Below are positions 35,158 through 44,022 of a stretch of DNA of 64,000 nt, piece after piece. Each line of letters begins with the position of its first letter. Within the stretch, counting starts at the first letter, position 1. The notes beneath the pieces are model-generated. The model ran no database searches. It worked only from the letters and a program-made list of their open reading frames with translations, and was not told where the DNA came from. Source of the stretch: Chitinophaga sancti (GTDB taxonomy: Bacteria > Bacteroidota > Bacteroidia > Chitinophagales > Chitinophagaceae); the NCBI RefSeq assembly GCF_034424315.1, contig NZ_CP139972.1, forward strand, positions 4,526,001 to 4,590,000. Direction: 5' to 3'. A program made the translations under genes and the position numbers.

Positions 35158-36826
35158 CAGCTCTCGCCGTCAGCGCCATATACGTCAAACTCGGATTCTG
35201 GGTACTGGTCGATGTCATACAGGCACCATCGGTTACAAATACATTCTTCACCAGGTGCATTTGGTTCCATTTATTCAGCAAAGATGTTTTCGGGTCATGC
35301 CCCATTCTCACCCCACCCATTTCATGAATATCCAGGCCCGGTGCCTGTTTGGAATCATGGGTTTTCAGATCTGTAAAACCAGCTTTGGTATACATATCCG
35401 TCATTTGTTCGAAGAAGTCTTTTATCATCTTCTCATCATTATCATCATACCCGATATCAGCATGCAATAATGGAATACCCCATTCATCTTTCTGAGCCTT
35501 ATCCAGGAATAAACGGCTTTGCTCTTTCGGAATCGTTTCTCCCATCATATGCGAACCTACAAACCATGGACCCAGCTCTTTTTTAGAGAGATGATCTTTT
35601 AGCTGTGTACCAAAACCATCATGCTTCGAATACGACGGACGCATGGAATAGAAACCAGCCGCATAGCCACGTAAAAAATCCGTCTCCTGTTTGACGAGGT
35701 TTCTGAATCGCGGGATATAAGCACTGGTCGGGCGTTTTCCATCAGTCGTATAATCGAGTAATCCTTCGTATTTACCGGTAATGACTGCACGATAATTATG
35801 AAATGCAAAATACTTTCCTAACAATCCATTGTCATTACCCAGTCCATTTGGAAAACGATCGGATGTAGAATTCAGCAGGATGATATTTGTATTCACCGCA
35901 GCGGCATTTACAAAGATCACCGGTGCGAAGTATTCAGTGGCTGCATGTGTTTTTGCATCGATTACACGTACACCTGTAGCCTTGCCTTTTGCTGCATCGT
36001 AAATGATAGAATGTACGACGGAATCGGGTTTCAGGGTAAGATGACCGGTCTTCTCCGCCCATGGAATCGTAGAAGCATTGCTGCTGAAATACCCGCCAAA
36101 CGGGCAACCCCGCTGGCACAGATCACGTTTCTGACACTGCACTCTGCCTTGTTGTTTATGGATCTCCTGTGCTTGTGTCACATGTGCACAGCGACCATAA
36201 ATAACGTGCCGGTCTTTATAATTTTTACCAACAAAATCTTTGAAGTATTCCTCTACTTTCGTGAGGTCCATCGGTGGCAGGAATTCGCCATCGGGCAAAC
36301 CGGGTAAGTTATCTTTATTACCTGAGATCCCTGCAAACTTCTCCACATAGCTATACCAGGGGGCAATGTCTTCATAGCGGATAGGCCAGTCAACCGCAAA
36401 ACCATCCCTGGCAGGGCCTTCAAAATCGTAGTTGCTCCACCGTTGCGTCTGCCGGGCCCATAGCAGGGATTTACCGCCTACCTGGTAACCGCGGATCCAG
36501 TCGAAGGGCTTGTCCTGCACATAAGGATGTTCCTTATCTTTTACAAAGAAATGCAGTGCATCTTCCTTGAATGCGTAGCATTTACTCACTACCGGGTTGT
36601 CGTCCTTTTGTTGTTGGGTCAACTGTCCACGATGCGCAAATTCCCATGGCATCAGGTTGGTGGTAGGATAATCTTTAATGTGCTTAACGTCTCTACCTCT
36701 TTCGAGCACTAAAGTCTTCAAGCCTTTTTCCGTGAACTCTTTAGCTGCCCAGCCGCCGCTGATACCCGATCCGATCACGATCGCATCGAAGTTGTGGCTG
36801 GTATCGCCTGTATTTATATTTGGCAT
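35117..36826 (-). CDS. GMC-family oxidoreductase (gluconate/glucoside dehydrogenase-like large subunit)
   Basis: 569 residues. The FAD-binding motif AIVIGSGISGGWAAKEF lies at the N-terminus (about 13-29), with VLERG as the second part. A Cys-rich segment CQKRDLCQRGCPFGG near 230 is typical of the gluconate 2-dehydrogenase group. DIHEMGGVRMGHDP and NPSLTYMALTARAVDYA form the C-terminal flavin and active-site end. It is preceded at five bases by the gene for its small Tat-type subunit, which exports the folded pair. Relatives oxidise sugars or sugar glycosides (for example 3-dehydrogenation) at the periplasmic side. No cytochrome c subunit follows, so the electron acceptor is unknown. Confidence 0.92.
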   Translation of the reverse strand: MPNINTGDTSHNFDAIVIGSGISGGWAAKEFTEKGLKTLVLERGRDVKHIKDYPTTNLMPWEFAHRGQLTQQQKDDNPVVSKCYAFKEDALHFFVKDKEHPYVQDKPFDWIRGYQVGGKSLLWARQTQRWSNYDFEGPARDGFAVDWPIRYEDIAPWYSYVEKFAGISGNKDNLPGLPDGEFLPPMDLTKVEEYFKDFVGKNYKDRHVIYGRCAHVTQAQEIHKQQGRVQCQKRDLCQRGCPFGGYFSSNASTIPWAEKTGHLTLKPDSVVHSIIYDAAKGKATGVRVIDAKTHAATEYFAPVIFVNAAAVNTNIILLNSTSDRFPNGLGNDNGLLGKYFAFHNYRAVITGKYEGLLDYTTDGKRPTSAYIPRFRNLVKQETDFLRGYAAGFYSMRPSYSKHDGFGTQLKDHLSKKELGPWFVGSHMMGETIPKEQSRLFLDKAQKDEWGIPLLHADIGYDDNDEKMIKDFFEQMTDMYTKAGFTDLKTHDSKQAPGLDIHEMGGVRMGHDPKTSLLNKWNQMHLVKNVFVTDGACMTSTSTQNPSLTYMALTARAVDYAVKEMKKGMI

Positions 36827-36831
36827 ACAAT

Positions 36832-37332
36832 TTATCCTTTATTAACTAATACACTTCCGTGGAATCGCCCTGGTACGAGCTCGTAGGGGAATACCTTTGT
36901 GAGATAATATTCAGAGCCGGTATAACCCTGAATTAATAAGTCTTTGTAAGTATGATAAAATGAGGAGGTGGGAGATGCATCAGGAGCAGTCTCTTCCATT
37001 TTTTTAAGGAAGGTTTCGTCTCCTTTTTTCCATTCCTGCTGAAAGGCTTTGAGGCCGGTTTTGAATTTCTCCTGGTCTGCTTTTGAGTAGCAGTCATCCA
37101 TCAGGGTCATTGCGTACTGGTCGGCCTTGACTTGCCTGGCTCCGGGCTTATCGCCACCGGGTATCAGGACATCGGCAAGGGAAATTAGGGTCGCTTCCTC
37201 ATCACTACTTAGGTCGATATTTTTCACTTTAAATTCCGGTGGCTTTTTGTCGTGGAGACACGAGGGCAAAACAGCAAGACCGGCAGATACGAACAGGACC
37301 TGTTTTAAAACGGTTCGTCTGGATACAAGCAT
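36832..37332 (-). CDS. Gluconate 2-dehydrogenase subunit 3 family protein
   Basis: 166 residues. The N-terminus has a twin-arginine signal with a lipobox-like end (SRRTVLKQVLF, then AVLPSC, Cys about 25). The mature part has the family pattern LSSDEEATLISLADVLIPGG, then a helical bundle ending FPYELVPGRFHG. In this family the small subunit carries the export signal and stabilises the GMC flavoprotein. The next gene, five bases downstream, is that flavoprotein, so the two form one enzyme. The likely location is periplasmic and membrane-tethered. Confidence 0.9.
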   Translation of the reverse strand: MLVSRRTVLKQVLFVSAGLAVLPSCLHDKKPPEFKVKNIDLSSDEEATLISLADVLIPGGDKPGARQVKADQYAMTLMDDCYSKADQEKFKTGLKAFQQEWKKGDETFLKKMEETAPDASPTSSFYHTYKDLLIQGYTGSEYYLTKVFPYELVPGRFHGSVLVNKG

Positions 37333-37434
37333 TGGCGCGTTAGTTTTTCATTACGAGCAATAAGGTAGCAGGAAGATCTGGTATTTCCAAACATTTGGGA
37401 TGAGTGGGGCATTGCCGTAAAGATGCAGGCAGAA

Positions 37435-38892
37435 TTACTTTCCATAAACTTTCATATCCCAGAGCATGCCGCCAAATGTAGCGCCAATGATCATGTTGAA
37501 TAACTGATACCGTAATACAACGGGAGAAGCTAACACACTAAAACCGATATTGACGAACCAGTAATAAGTGACGATGGTGAGTGCATACCGGAAGTGTTCG
37601 TTGGCGATGGCGCGGCCTTCCTGGTATAGATACCTTACCCAGCCGATGGCGAAGATAAGGAGGAGCATGAGCATGAGGTAAGGGTAGAAATTGAATAGTT
37701 GCAGTTCTGCGCCTGCGCGTTTATAAACATGATTGTCTTTGTAATGGAACCACTCTTTTGCGACATTTTGAATGGTATCTATGCCGTCATTATATACGGC
37801 GAGGTTTTCTGCAGGAGGGAGCATGTATTGCAGGAGATTGGGCCAGATATAATACTGGATATAGGCAACGGGATAGCGTGCGATTAAGTACTTGCCATAG
37901 TCATTGAGGAGGGGGGCTACCTGCGCCATCTTATGTAAATGCGCAGCGTTGTCAGAGATATTTTGAGCACCGGGTTCGGGTTGTAAAGGAGAGCCCGGAT
38001 CCCAGATGAAGAAGGCCATGATAGGCCTGTGAGGTCTTTGAGGCATGGGCACGGAATCGAGCCAGTGGTTGACGCGGGAGTGAATGTTTTTGAACTGGGC
38101 GGGAACGGGGTCTTTAGATCTTTTATCAGCGGGGATGTGCGCATAGGCATACACCGCATTGTTGCCCATTTGCCAGCCACTGAACACGGAGAATTGCCGG
38201 CGGCCCATGTGGGTTTCTGTTTGCCGGGTGGTGTATAAGATAAAGGCGCCAACGAGGAGGATGGTCGTGACGATGGCGGAGATCTTAATTTTGTTCGGGT
38301 ATTGGCAAAATACAATAACGGTCATGCTGATCATGGGGTAAATGAGTGCATGGTACCTGACCGTAAATGCGAGGAGTAATACTACTATGTGCAGGGATAA
38401 TAGCAGCAGGGTGGGCTTGTAAGTAAGGCGGAATAATTGTGCCATCCACAAGAGACTGATCCCGATAAAATACACGTCGCTGGTAACGTAATTACTTAAG
38501 TAGAGAATAGCGGGATTGAGGAAGATGAAAATGAACATGGTCCATTGCAGCCATTTGCTGCAGGGTCTGAGCGCGAGGAGGGTGTGGAAATAGAATAGTC
38601 CGCAGCAATGATAAATGAATAATTGCAGGAAGATGAGCAGGTGATCGCTGTGAGAAAAGAAGCCGGCAAAACGGATCAGTTTTGCATAGCCTACGGGCCA
38701 AAGATTAGCGTCGATATTGGTAGCCGCGCTTCGCAGGTAATTGTAGGAGTCCTGCATGAAATTAGGAAACGGGTAGAGGTATTTGATTAAAATAAACTGC
38801 AGGACCATGGTCAATCCTGCTAAAGATCGCATTCTCATCATACGGCAGGAATTTAATTCATTCATTGAATATAAAGTTAGGAGATCCGGCAT
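37435..38892 (-). CDS. Polytopic membrane protein, glycosyltransferase-like
   Basis: 485 residues with about ten hydrophobic helices in two blocks (residues about 25-250 and 400-475), separated by a 150-residue soluble loop. Helices include LTMVLQFILIKYLYPF, LLLSLHIVVLLLAFTVRYHA and YPYLMLMLLLIFAIGWV. An early loop contains DSYNYL and the first helices are followed by WPVGYAKLIRF. The layout recalls lipid-sugar-dependent (GT-C) transferases, in which an acidic residue in the first loop is catalytic. No firm family could be named. The start may be Met1 or Met10. The gene is divergent to 38990. Confidence 0.75.
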   Translation of the reverse strand: MPDLLTLYSMNELNSCRMMRMRSLAGLTMVLQFILIKYLYPFPNFMQDSYNYLRSAATNIDANLWPVGYAKLIRFAGFFSHSDHLLIFLQLFIYHCCGLFYFHTLLALRPCSKWLQWTMFIFIFLNPAILYLSNYVTSDVYFIGISLLWMAQLFRLTYKPTLLLLSLHIVVLLLAFTVRYHALIYPMISMTVIVFCQYPNKIKISAIVTTILLVGAFILYTTRQTETHMGRRQFSVFSGWQMGNNAVYAYAHIPADKRSKDPVPAQFKNIHSRVNHWLDSVPMPQRPHRPIMAFFIWDPGSPLQPEPGAQNISDNAAHLHKMAQVAPLLNDYGKYLIARYPVAYIQYYIWPNLLQYMLPPAENLAVYNDGIDTIQNVAKEWFHYKDNHVYKRAGAELQLFNFYPYLMLMLLLIFAIGWVRYLYQEGRAIANEHFRYALTIVTYYWFVNIGFSVLASPVVLRYQLFNMIIGATFGGMLWDMKVYGK

Positions 38893-38930
38893 TCAATCAT
38901 TGAAAAATTTAAATGAATCTTTAACCAAAT

Positions 38931-38967
38931 GTTAACTATTCCCAAGATTTACTTTATTAGTTTAGCA
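38931..38967 (+). promoter_or_regulatory. Shared promoter block, copy 1
   Basis: A block from GTTAACTATTCCCAAG to TTTATTAGTTTAGCA lies 22 bases before the ATG at 38990. It recurs with about 80 percent identity at 39639-39676 in front of the next gene. The right end resembles a -7 box with A in place of G (TAGTTTAG). Confidence 0.65.
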
Positions 38968-38989
38968 GCAGGAAATAAAATATGCCAGC

Positions 38990-39544
38990 ATGCATAAAGA
39001 CCTTATCAGGGTATATGAAGAACAGGCCCCAAATGAATTATCCCATTTTTTTTACGACAATGCCATCGCGATAGACCAGTTGATTCAGCAATATGAGTCC
39101 TGGAACCTTGCCAATATGCGGCGGCAGCTGCAACGTATTCATGAGATAAAGAGAGGTATTCGTGTACTTACGGGGAATCATGGATGGACGGATATTGACG
39201 GCCTGGATATTTGTTACCAGTTTTTGCGGCCGGGAGTGCCGGCTATAAACATAGAAGCGGGGTTCACGGCAACGCGTACACAGGCAGCGGGTGAATTTGT
39301 GATTAATATAACGACGACTGGCATACAGGCCTGGAATTATTACGAGGATCAGTTGCTGCAGGCGTATACGGTTTATGAGCCAGTCATTGCGGTACAGAAG
39401 ACGATATTGCAGGTGTCGGCCATTGCCGGAGACGAGCACGATAAGATCATGGAGGAACTCTTACAGGTATACGATTTTTTGCAGACCCTGTGTGGTCAGG
39501 TTCAGGGGTACAAGGTGACAGTACCTGGTTTATCCCAATCATAA
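38990..39544 (+). CDS. Unrecognised 184-aa protein
   Basis: Mostly helical and soluble. The N-terminal third has LIRVYEEQAPNELSHFFYDN and DQLIQQYESWNLANMRRQLQ. The middle has a beta segment with GEFVINITTTGIQAWNYYED, and the C-terminus a long helix (DKIMEELLQVYDFLQTLCG). There is no signal peptide or known motif. It shares a promoter-like block with the AraC-like gene at 39928, so the two are probably co-regulated although 383 bases apart. Function unknown. Confidence 0.7.
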   Translation: MHKDLIRVYEEQAPNELSHFFYDNAIAIDQLIQQYESWNLANMRRQLQRIHEIKRGIRVLTGNHGWTDIDGLDICYQFLRPGVPAINIEAGFTATRTQAAGEFVINITTTGIQAWNYYEDQLLQAYTVYEPVIAVQKTILQVSAIAGDEHDKIMEELLQVYDFLQTLCGQVQGYKVTVPGLSQS

Positions 39545-39638
39545 TCAATTCATTATCATAAATTTCACATATTACCCCCTTTTCTTTGCGATAGCAATTC
39601 GTTTATTTATTTTATCTTTTTTATTTTATTAACAAGTC

Positions 39639-39676
39639 ATTAACCACTCGCCCAAATCATTTTATTAGTTTAGCAT
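39639..39676 (+). promoter_or_regulatory. Shared promoter block, copy 2
   Basis: CATTAACCACTCGCCCAAAT runs into TTTATTAGTTTAGCA, matching copy 1 at 38931-38967. Here the distance to the next long gene is about 250 bases. A 12-codon frame (MLINGDKKGRY) starts just after it, so a leader peptide is possible. Apart from that, 39677-39927 shows no gene. Confidence 0.6.
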
Positions 39677-39927
39677 TATGCTGATCAATGGCGATAAAAA
39701 GGGTAGGTATTAAAATGGAAAAGATAAATTAGTACTGGTATTGGAACATAATTTTTTGCTGTAGTGGAGCGTATTAAACCCCAATCGTTTGAATACCTGG
39801 CATTGTTCGAACCCTGCTGACAGGCTACCTGAAATTTGATCATCATATTCAAATCGCACATTTCATGTGACAGTGTTAACTGCCTTTTTAGAGGCATCAT
39901 CAAGATCGCCGTTAAACAAACACGATT

Positions 39928-40932
39928 ATGTACCCAATATTACATGATGAAAATAAGCTGCTTTTAATTGACCGCTTCATTACAGAGTATGTTCATGCGG
40001 GTCATGTGCCTACGGAGTACCTGCAATTGGTGATTCCGAATGCGGGCTTGTATTTTGAGTCGGACAGTGATTTTGATATGTTATCGCAGCATATGCAGTT
40101 GGGTTATTTTTCAGTGTGGTTACATGATATTTTTGCGAAGAAGGATATTGTATTGTGTCCGTATTCACCGTATCATTTGTGGGCATTGCATTTTATGTAT
40201 GAGGATACTTTGAGGACGGAGTCGATCAAGATACCGGAGTTTATGCTGGAGGAGCGGCAGTGTAATTTGTTCAATTTGTATTCGGAGATGCACAGGGTGC
40301 CGATGAAGGCGGGGCAGAAGGTGTTGTCATTTCATATAAATATAATGCCGTCCAATGTGCCGAAGTTGGTGCAGCAGTACCCGGGATTGTATAACCTGGC
40401 GAATAAGCGGTTGGAGAAGTTTAGCGGGATGATAAATGACAGGCCTTACAGGATAAATGCGGTGTGTAATTATTTGATCCAAAGTATAGTCTCGTGTAAG
40501 TATGTGGAGGAGGTAGCGCAGTATTATTTGCATAGGTGTTGTGTGGATTTGTTTTTGAATTTTTCATTGCAGGATGCGACGCCACCGCCGACGATCCAGT
40601 TGTTTACGCCGATACAGACGGTGATGTTGCACCAGGTGTTTAATTATGTGACGACGAATCCGCATATGCAGCATAGTGTGGCGGAGTTGGCGAATATGTT
40701 TAATATGCCGGGGGCGCAGTTGGCGCAGGGGTTCAGACATCATTTTTGTATTGGGATCACGCCGTTTATAAATATGGTGCGGATGATGCATGTGTATAAT
40801 AGTATTATGCAGAAATCGATTACGCTGGGGATGGTGGCGGCGGCTACGGGGTATAGGAATACGGTGGATATGTTGAAGGAGGTGGATGGGTATTATGAGT
40901 GTAATGTAATGGTGATGAGGAGGGAGCAGTAG
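39928..40932 (+). CDS. AraC-like DNA-binding protein
   Basis: 334 residues. The first 220 residues are an uncharacterised sensing region (YLQLVIPNAGLYFESDSDFD, CPYSPYHLWALHFMYEDTL). The last about 100 residues follow the AraC layout: VFNYVTTNPHMQHSVAELAN, MFNMPGAQLAQGFRHHFCIG, ITPFINMVRMMHVYNSI, then the second helix-turn-helix with LGMVAAATGYRNTVDMLKEV. The residues are diverged from typical AraC regulators, so DNA binding is inferred. Codons in this gene end very often in G and T, more so toward the 3' end. It shares a promoter block with 38990-39544. Confidence 0.75.
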   Translation: MYPILHDENKLLLIDRFITEYVHAGHVPTEYLQLVIPNAGLYFESDSDFDMLSQHMQLGYFSVWLHDIFAKKDIVLCPYSPYHLWALHFMYEDTLRTESIKIPEFMLEERQCNLFNLYSEMHRVPMKAGQKVLSFHINIMPSNVPKLVQQYPGLYNLANKRLEKFSGMINDRPYRINAVCNYLIQSIVSCKYVEEVAQYYLHRCCVDLFLNFSLQDATPPPTIQLFTPIQTVMLHQVFNYVTTNPHMQHSVAELANMFNMPGAQLAQGFRHHFCIGITPFINMVRMMHVYNSIMQKSITLGMVAAATGYRNTVDMLKEVDGYYECNVMVMRREQ

Positions 40933-41069
40933 TTGAATTAAATACAGATAAAGTGTTCGGAAATTCCGAATAGTACAATAGGGCAATTCCGGATTGCCTG
41001 GTAAAGGTTAACCCGATCCGGCATTATGCCTTTCGGGCGGGTTTCAATTGTTTGCAATAAATAAAATTA

Positions 41070-41089
41070 GCCGGGCAGGAATGCCCGGC
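41070..41089 (+). terminator. GC-rich hairpin, probable terminator
   Basis: GCCGGGCA pairs perfectly with TGCCCGGC around a four-base loop (ggaa). A U-run is missing (ATTATGG follows), so termination efficiency is uncertain. Confidence 0.5.
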
Positions 41090-41395
41090 CATTATGGATA
41101 TAGACTAAAAAATTCAATCAATGTGCAATGCTAGACTTTTGTTATCAAAAATCGGTTAATGCGGAGTTAATAATCTCAGATTTTTTCTCTTTTACTCACA
41201 TTATTTATCATTTGTAATTAATTGTTGATCATACAAATCCTTTACCCTATTCCATCCCGGGCGATGGCTGGTTTAAAAATGAACGAAATGAACAGGCCGC
41301 ATGATGTATATTTTCCTATATTGCATTTACTATCAGGATCACCTATACCTGGTACCCTCCAAATAACTATGACTAAAATTTACTATTGTTAACCA

Positions 41396-41405
41396 TTAGC
41401 GCTAA
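41396..41405 (+). promoter_or_regulatory. Palindrome directly before the 41412 start
   Basis: TTAGCGCTAA is a perfect 10-bp palindrome inside a wider GTTA...TAAC symmetry, ending seven bases before the ATG. The position suits an operator or translational control site. Confidence 0.4.
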
Positions 41406-41411
41406 CACATT

Positions 41412-42617
41412 ATGAAAACTCCCTTGAACCCGCTGAATCAGCTGGTAGAAAGCCTACAATTTCTTAAACAACCAGAAGACGATATCACACCATATGAACT
41501 GATTGCGTCCATACACCAGGGAACTATCAATGCCATCAGTCATCTGAAAGCAGCACTGGAAACATGCCGGTTAAACGGGCTGCATGAACAGGCCATGCAA
41601 CGTTATATCCTCATCTGTCAGCAAAGGTTATGTGCCGTGATGAATGAATTACCAACGGCCTGGCTGAATACAGAATTGTCCTCCTCGCATACGATACAGG
41701 AGAACACTGCATTGTTACGGGCTGATATTTGTTTTCAGCTGGATGAGTTTCTAATTTACCTGAGAGACACCTTCCCTGCTTATTTCAATCGGTTGCTACC
41801 ATTACCCAATATTCATAAGGAGATTATCAGGCAGCAGTTGCTACCGGGTATTCCGCTTATAAAAAGGTGGTTTGATATAACAGAGGAGAGTTGCCATGAC
41901 CTGCAGGATTTGATCCTTGACATGTTTGATCAGCTGGAGCCGGCGTCGCCTCAGCGCCTGAATGATGCGAAACTGCAGTTTTTGGTACAACTACATCAGC
42001 ATTTACTACGCCTGCTGGACCAGGAGAATTATAATTTACAGCATCACCAGTTGCAGTATGTGCTGTTCTGCCTGAACTGTAATACAACGGATTTTTATCA
42101 TTATTGTACGACCTGGCTGAACAGGCAATTGCATAAGGTGAATTCACTGGAAGAGCAAATGAAGTTGCTGAAAGATACGTATACGGATATGCAGCAATTG
42201 CAGTTGCGCTCAGGACAGGCGTATTGTCCGGATGCGCCGCCGATCAGGGATCTGCTGCAGGAGTGGTTGGTGGTGGAGATCAAATTCCTGGAGCGGAAAA
42301 TGAAGGAGGAGCCGGGCTTATTGATCACGCATGAGAAGATCCACACGAATATGTCGGTGTCGATGATAGCGTTGATGCTGCGGCTGCTGCGGGCGATGGG
42401 GCAGTTGTCGCAGAAACATGTGGAAGAGGCGTTCAGGTTATTGCCAAGGTATTTTATGGCGAGGCGGAACGAGACGTTTACAGAGAGTATATTCAGGGCG
42501 AAATATAAGGAGCTAACGAGTAGTACATTGAGCAGGATAGTAGGGATAGGGCAGGAATTGCTGAAGATGCTGAAGCCGGAGGAGCGGACGAGCAAGACGA
42601 GGCGATCGTCTTTGTGA
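41412..42617 (+). CDS. Helical protein with RteC-like C-terminal segment
   Basis: 401 residues, almost entirely helical and soluble (SLQFLKQPEDDITPYELIAS; QRLNDAKLQFLVQLHQHLLR). The C-terminal region KIHTNMSVSMIALMLRLL followed by FTESIFRAKYKELTSSTL resembles the end of Bacteroidota RteC-type and related proteins (pattern K..tNLSv..la.l.r.l, then S...LR.KYy). RteC acts in regulation of conjugative-transposon excision, whereas many relatives have no known role. No transposon genes are present here. The assignment rests on the terminal pattern only. Confidence 0.6.
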   Translation: MKTPLNPLNQLVESLQFLKQPEDDITPYELIASIHQGTINAISHLKAALETCRLNGLHEQAMQRYILICQQRLCAVMNELPTAWLNTELSSSHTIQENTALLRADICFQLDEFLIYLRDTFPAYFNRLLPLPNIHKEIIRQQLLPGIPLIKRWFDITEESCHDLQDLILDMFDQLEPASPQRLNDAKLQFLVQLHQHLLRLLDQENYNLQHHQLQYVLFCLNCNTTDFYHYCTTWLNRQLHKVNSLEEQMKLLKDTYTDMQQLQLRSGQAYCPDAPPIRDLLQEWLVVEIKFLERKMKEEPGLLITHEKIHTNMSVSMIALMLRLLRAMGQLSQKHVEEAFRLLPRYFMARRNETFTESIFRAKYKELTSSTLSRIVGIGQELLKMLKPEERTSKTRRSSL

Positions 42618-42624
42618 TATAAAT

Positions 42625-42662
42625 TTTCAGCCCCCTCGGATTTAGATCCGAGGGGGCTGAAA
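42625..42662. terminator. Bidirectional terminator between convergent genes
   Basis: TTTCAGCCCCCTCGGAT and ATCCGAGGGGGCTGAAA form a perfect 17-bp stem with a four-base loop. It lies just after the 41412 gene and within 80 bases of the end of the convergent helicase gene. Confidence 0.85.
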
Positions 42663-42736
42663 TATGCTTATGTCTTCTTTTAAACAGTTTTAATCCTGCG
42701 AAGCAGGGCTTCTTTGTTTTACTTTTTCAGTTACGA

Positions 42737-43987
42737 TTACTTCTTCTTTTTCTTCTTCTTCACTTTTTCCATCTCCTCATTATGCTGATCTAAGAGCAGT
42801 TGCCAGTTATCATTCGGAATATCCTCAGAGAAACTGATCGTCTGCCGATAATCATTCTTATCAATCTTCATCACCGTGATTTCCTTTCCTAAATATTTCT
42901 GGATCTCATCCAGCACCGGCTTCTCCTCATCACTACAAAACGATACGGCCTGTCCTTTCTGCACCCCACGGCCAGTACGCCCTACCCTATGTACATAATT
43001 CTCCGGCACATCCGGCAAATCATAATTCACCACATAATCCACATTCGGAATATCTATCCCTCTCGCATTCACGTCAGTTGTGATCAACAATTTCACCTTC
43101 CCACTCTTAAAATCTTCCATGGCCTCCAGGCGGTTCTCCTGCTCCTTACCACCATGCATCACCAGGGCCGGGATCTCCACCCTCTCCATGGCCGCCTGTA
43201 CACGCTCAGCACGCACCTTTGTTCTCACGAACACCAGGATCTTCCCTTCCGGGAACTCCTTCACCAATCTCTCCAGGAAGAAACGCTTATCATCCATACT
43301 TACAAATGCCACGGCATGCTGTACGTTCTTTGACACCGGATCTTCAGGGGAAATCTGGATCCTGATCGGATTCCTTACCACAGAATAAGCCAGGTCTTTA
43401 ATATCCGTATCAATGGTCGCGGAGAAGAAAAGGGTCTGGTGCCTGCGGCCCATATGTTTTAGTACATCCCTGATATCACGGATGAAACCCAGGTCCAGCA
43501 TATGATCCGCTTCATCCAGGATCAGGGTTTCGGTAAAACTAAGGTCTATAAATCCCCTGCTGATGAGGTCAAACATCCTGCCTGGGGTGGCGATGAGTAC
43601 ATCAACCCCTTTGGCCAGTTTTTCCAGCTGCGGGCCTTCGTCTACGCCACCAAAAAGGCCTAATATATTGAGTTTGGTATACTTGGCAATGGTAACGAAT
43701 ACTTCGGCGATCTGGATGGCCAGTTCACGGGTAGGTACCATTACGACACATCTTACCTCTCCTTTGGTTTTTTTAGGGAGTCTTGAGAGCTTTTGTTGCA
43801 GCAAATGCAGCACCGGGATGGCGAAGGCAGCGGTTTTTCCGGTACCGGTCTGGGCTATCGCCATTACGTCATCCCCCTTCAATATAGATGGGATCGCCTT
43901 AAATTGGATATCTGTCGGGCGTTTGAATCCCAATTCCTCCAGGCTTCTTTTTATCTCCGGGGAAATACGATACTGTTCAAATTTCAT
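42737..43987 (-). CDS. DEAD-box RNA helicase
   Basis: 416 residues from the ATG at 43987 (MKFEQYRISPEIKRSLEEL). All helicase motifs are present: Q motif (GFKRPTDIQ), AQTGTGKT, PTRELAIQ, ATPGR, DEAD in ILDEADHMLDLGF, SAT, ARGID and HRVGRTGR. It unwinds RNA during ribosome assembly or mRNA decay, typical of RhlE/CsdA-type enzymes. A 648-base open extension to 44635 is C-rich repeat sequence and not believed to be coding. The tail is poly-Lys (VKKKKKKK). A one-base shift in this A-rich tract would instead give EEKEEVIVTEKVKQRSPASQ, so a frameshift is possible. TATCTTTG stands four bases before the ATG, so the message may be leaderless. Confidence 0.93.
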   Translation of the reverse strand: MKFEQYRISPEIKRSLEELGFKRPTDIQFKAIPSILKGDDVMAIAQTGTGKTAAFAIPVLHLLQQKLSRLPKKTKGEVRCVVMVPTRELAIQIAEVFVTIAKYTKLNILGLFGGVDEGPQLEKLAKGVDVLIATPGRMFDLISRGFIDLSFTETLILDEADHMLDLGFIRDIRDVLKHMGRRHQTLFFSATIDTDIKDLAYSVVRNPIRIQISPEDPVSKNVQHAVAFVSMDDKRFFLERLVKEFPEGKILVFVRTKVRAERVQAAMERVEIPALVMHGGKEQENRLEAMEDFKSGKVKLLITTDVNARGIDIPNVDYVVNYDLPDVPENYVHRVGRTGRGVQKGQAVSFCSDEEKPVLDEIQKYLGKEITVMKIDKNDYRQTISFSEDIPNDNWQLLLDQHNEEMEKVKKKKKKK

Positions 43988-44022
43988 GTTGCAAAGATAT
44001 GGGATGTAGGGGGAATGTGGGG

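Larger units (their letters stand above)
40933..41411 (+). other. Intergenic region with several hairpins
   Basis: Three hairpins: TTCGGAAATTCCGAA near 40957, a CCGATCCGG region near 41013, and the strong GCCGGGCA/TGCCCGGC stem at 41070-41089. The last is the probable terminator of the AraC-like gene. Just before the next ATG lies the palindrome described at 41396. Nothing else was found. Confidence 0.6.

Noticed and set aside
39685..39903. 72-residue leftward frame between 38990 and 39928 genes
   Set aside because: It starts with a run of Met codons and lies opposite the leader of the 39928 gene. Its composition is unlike the neighbouring proteins.
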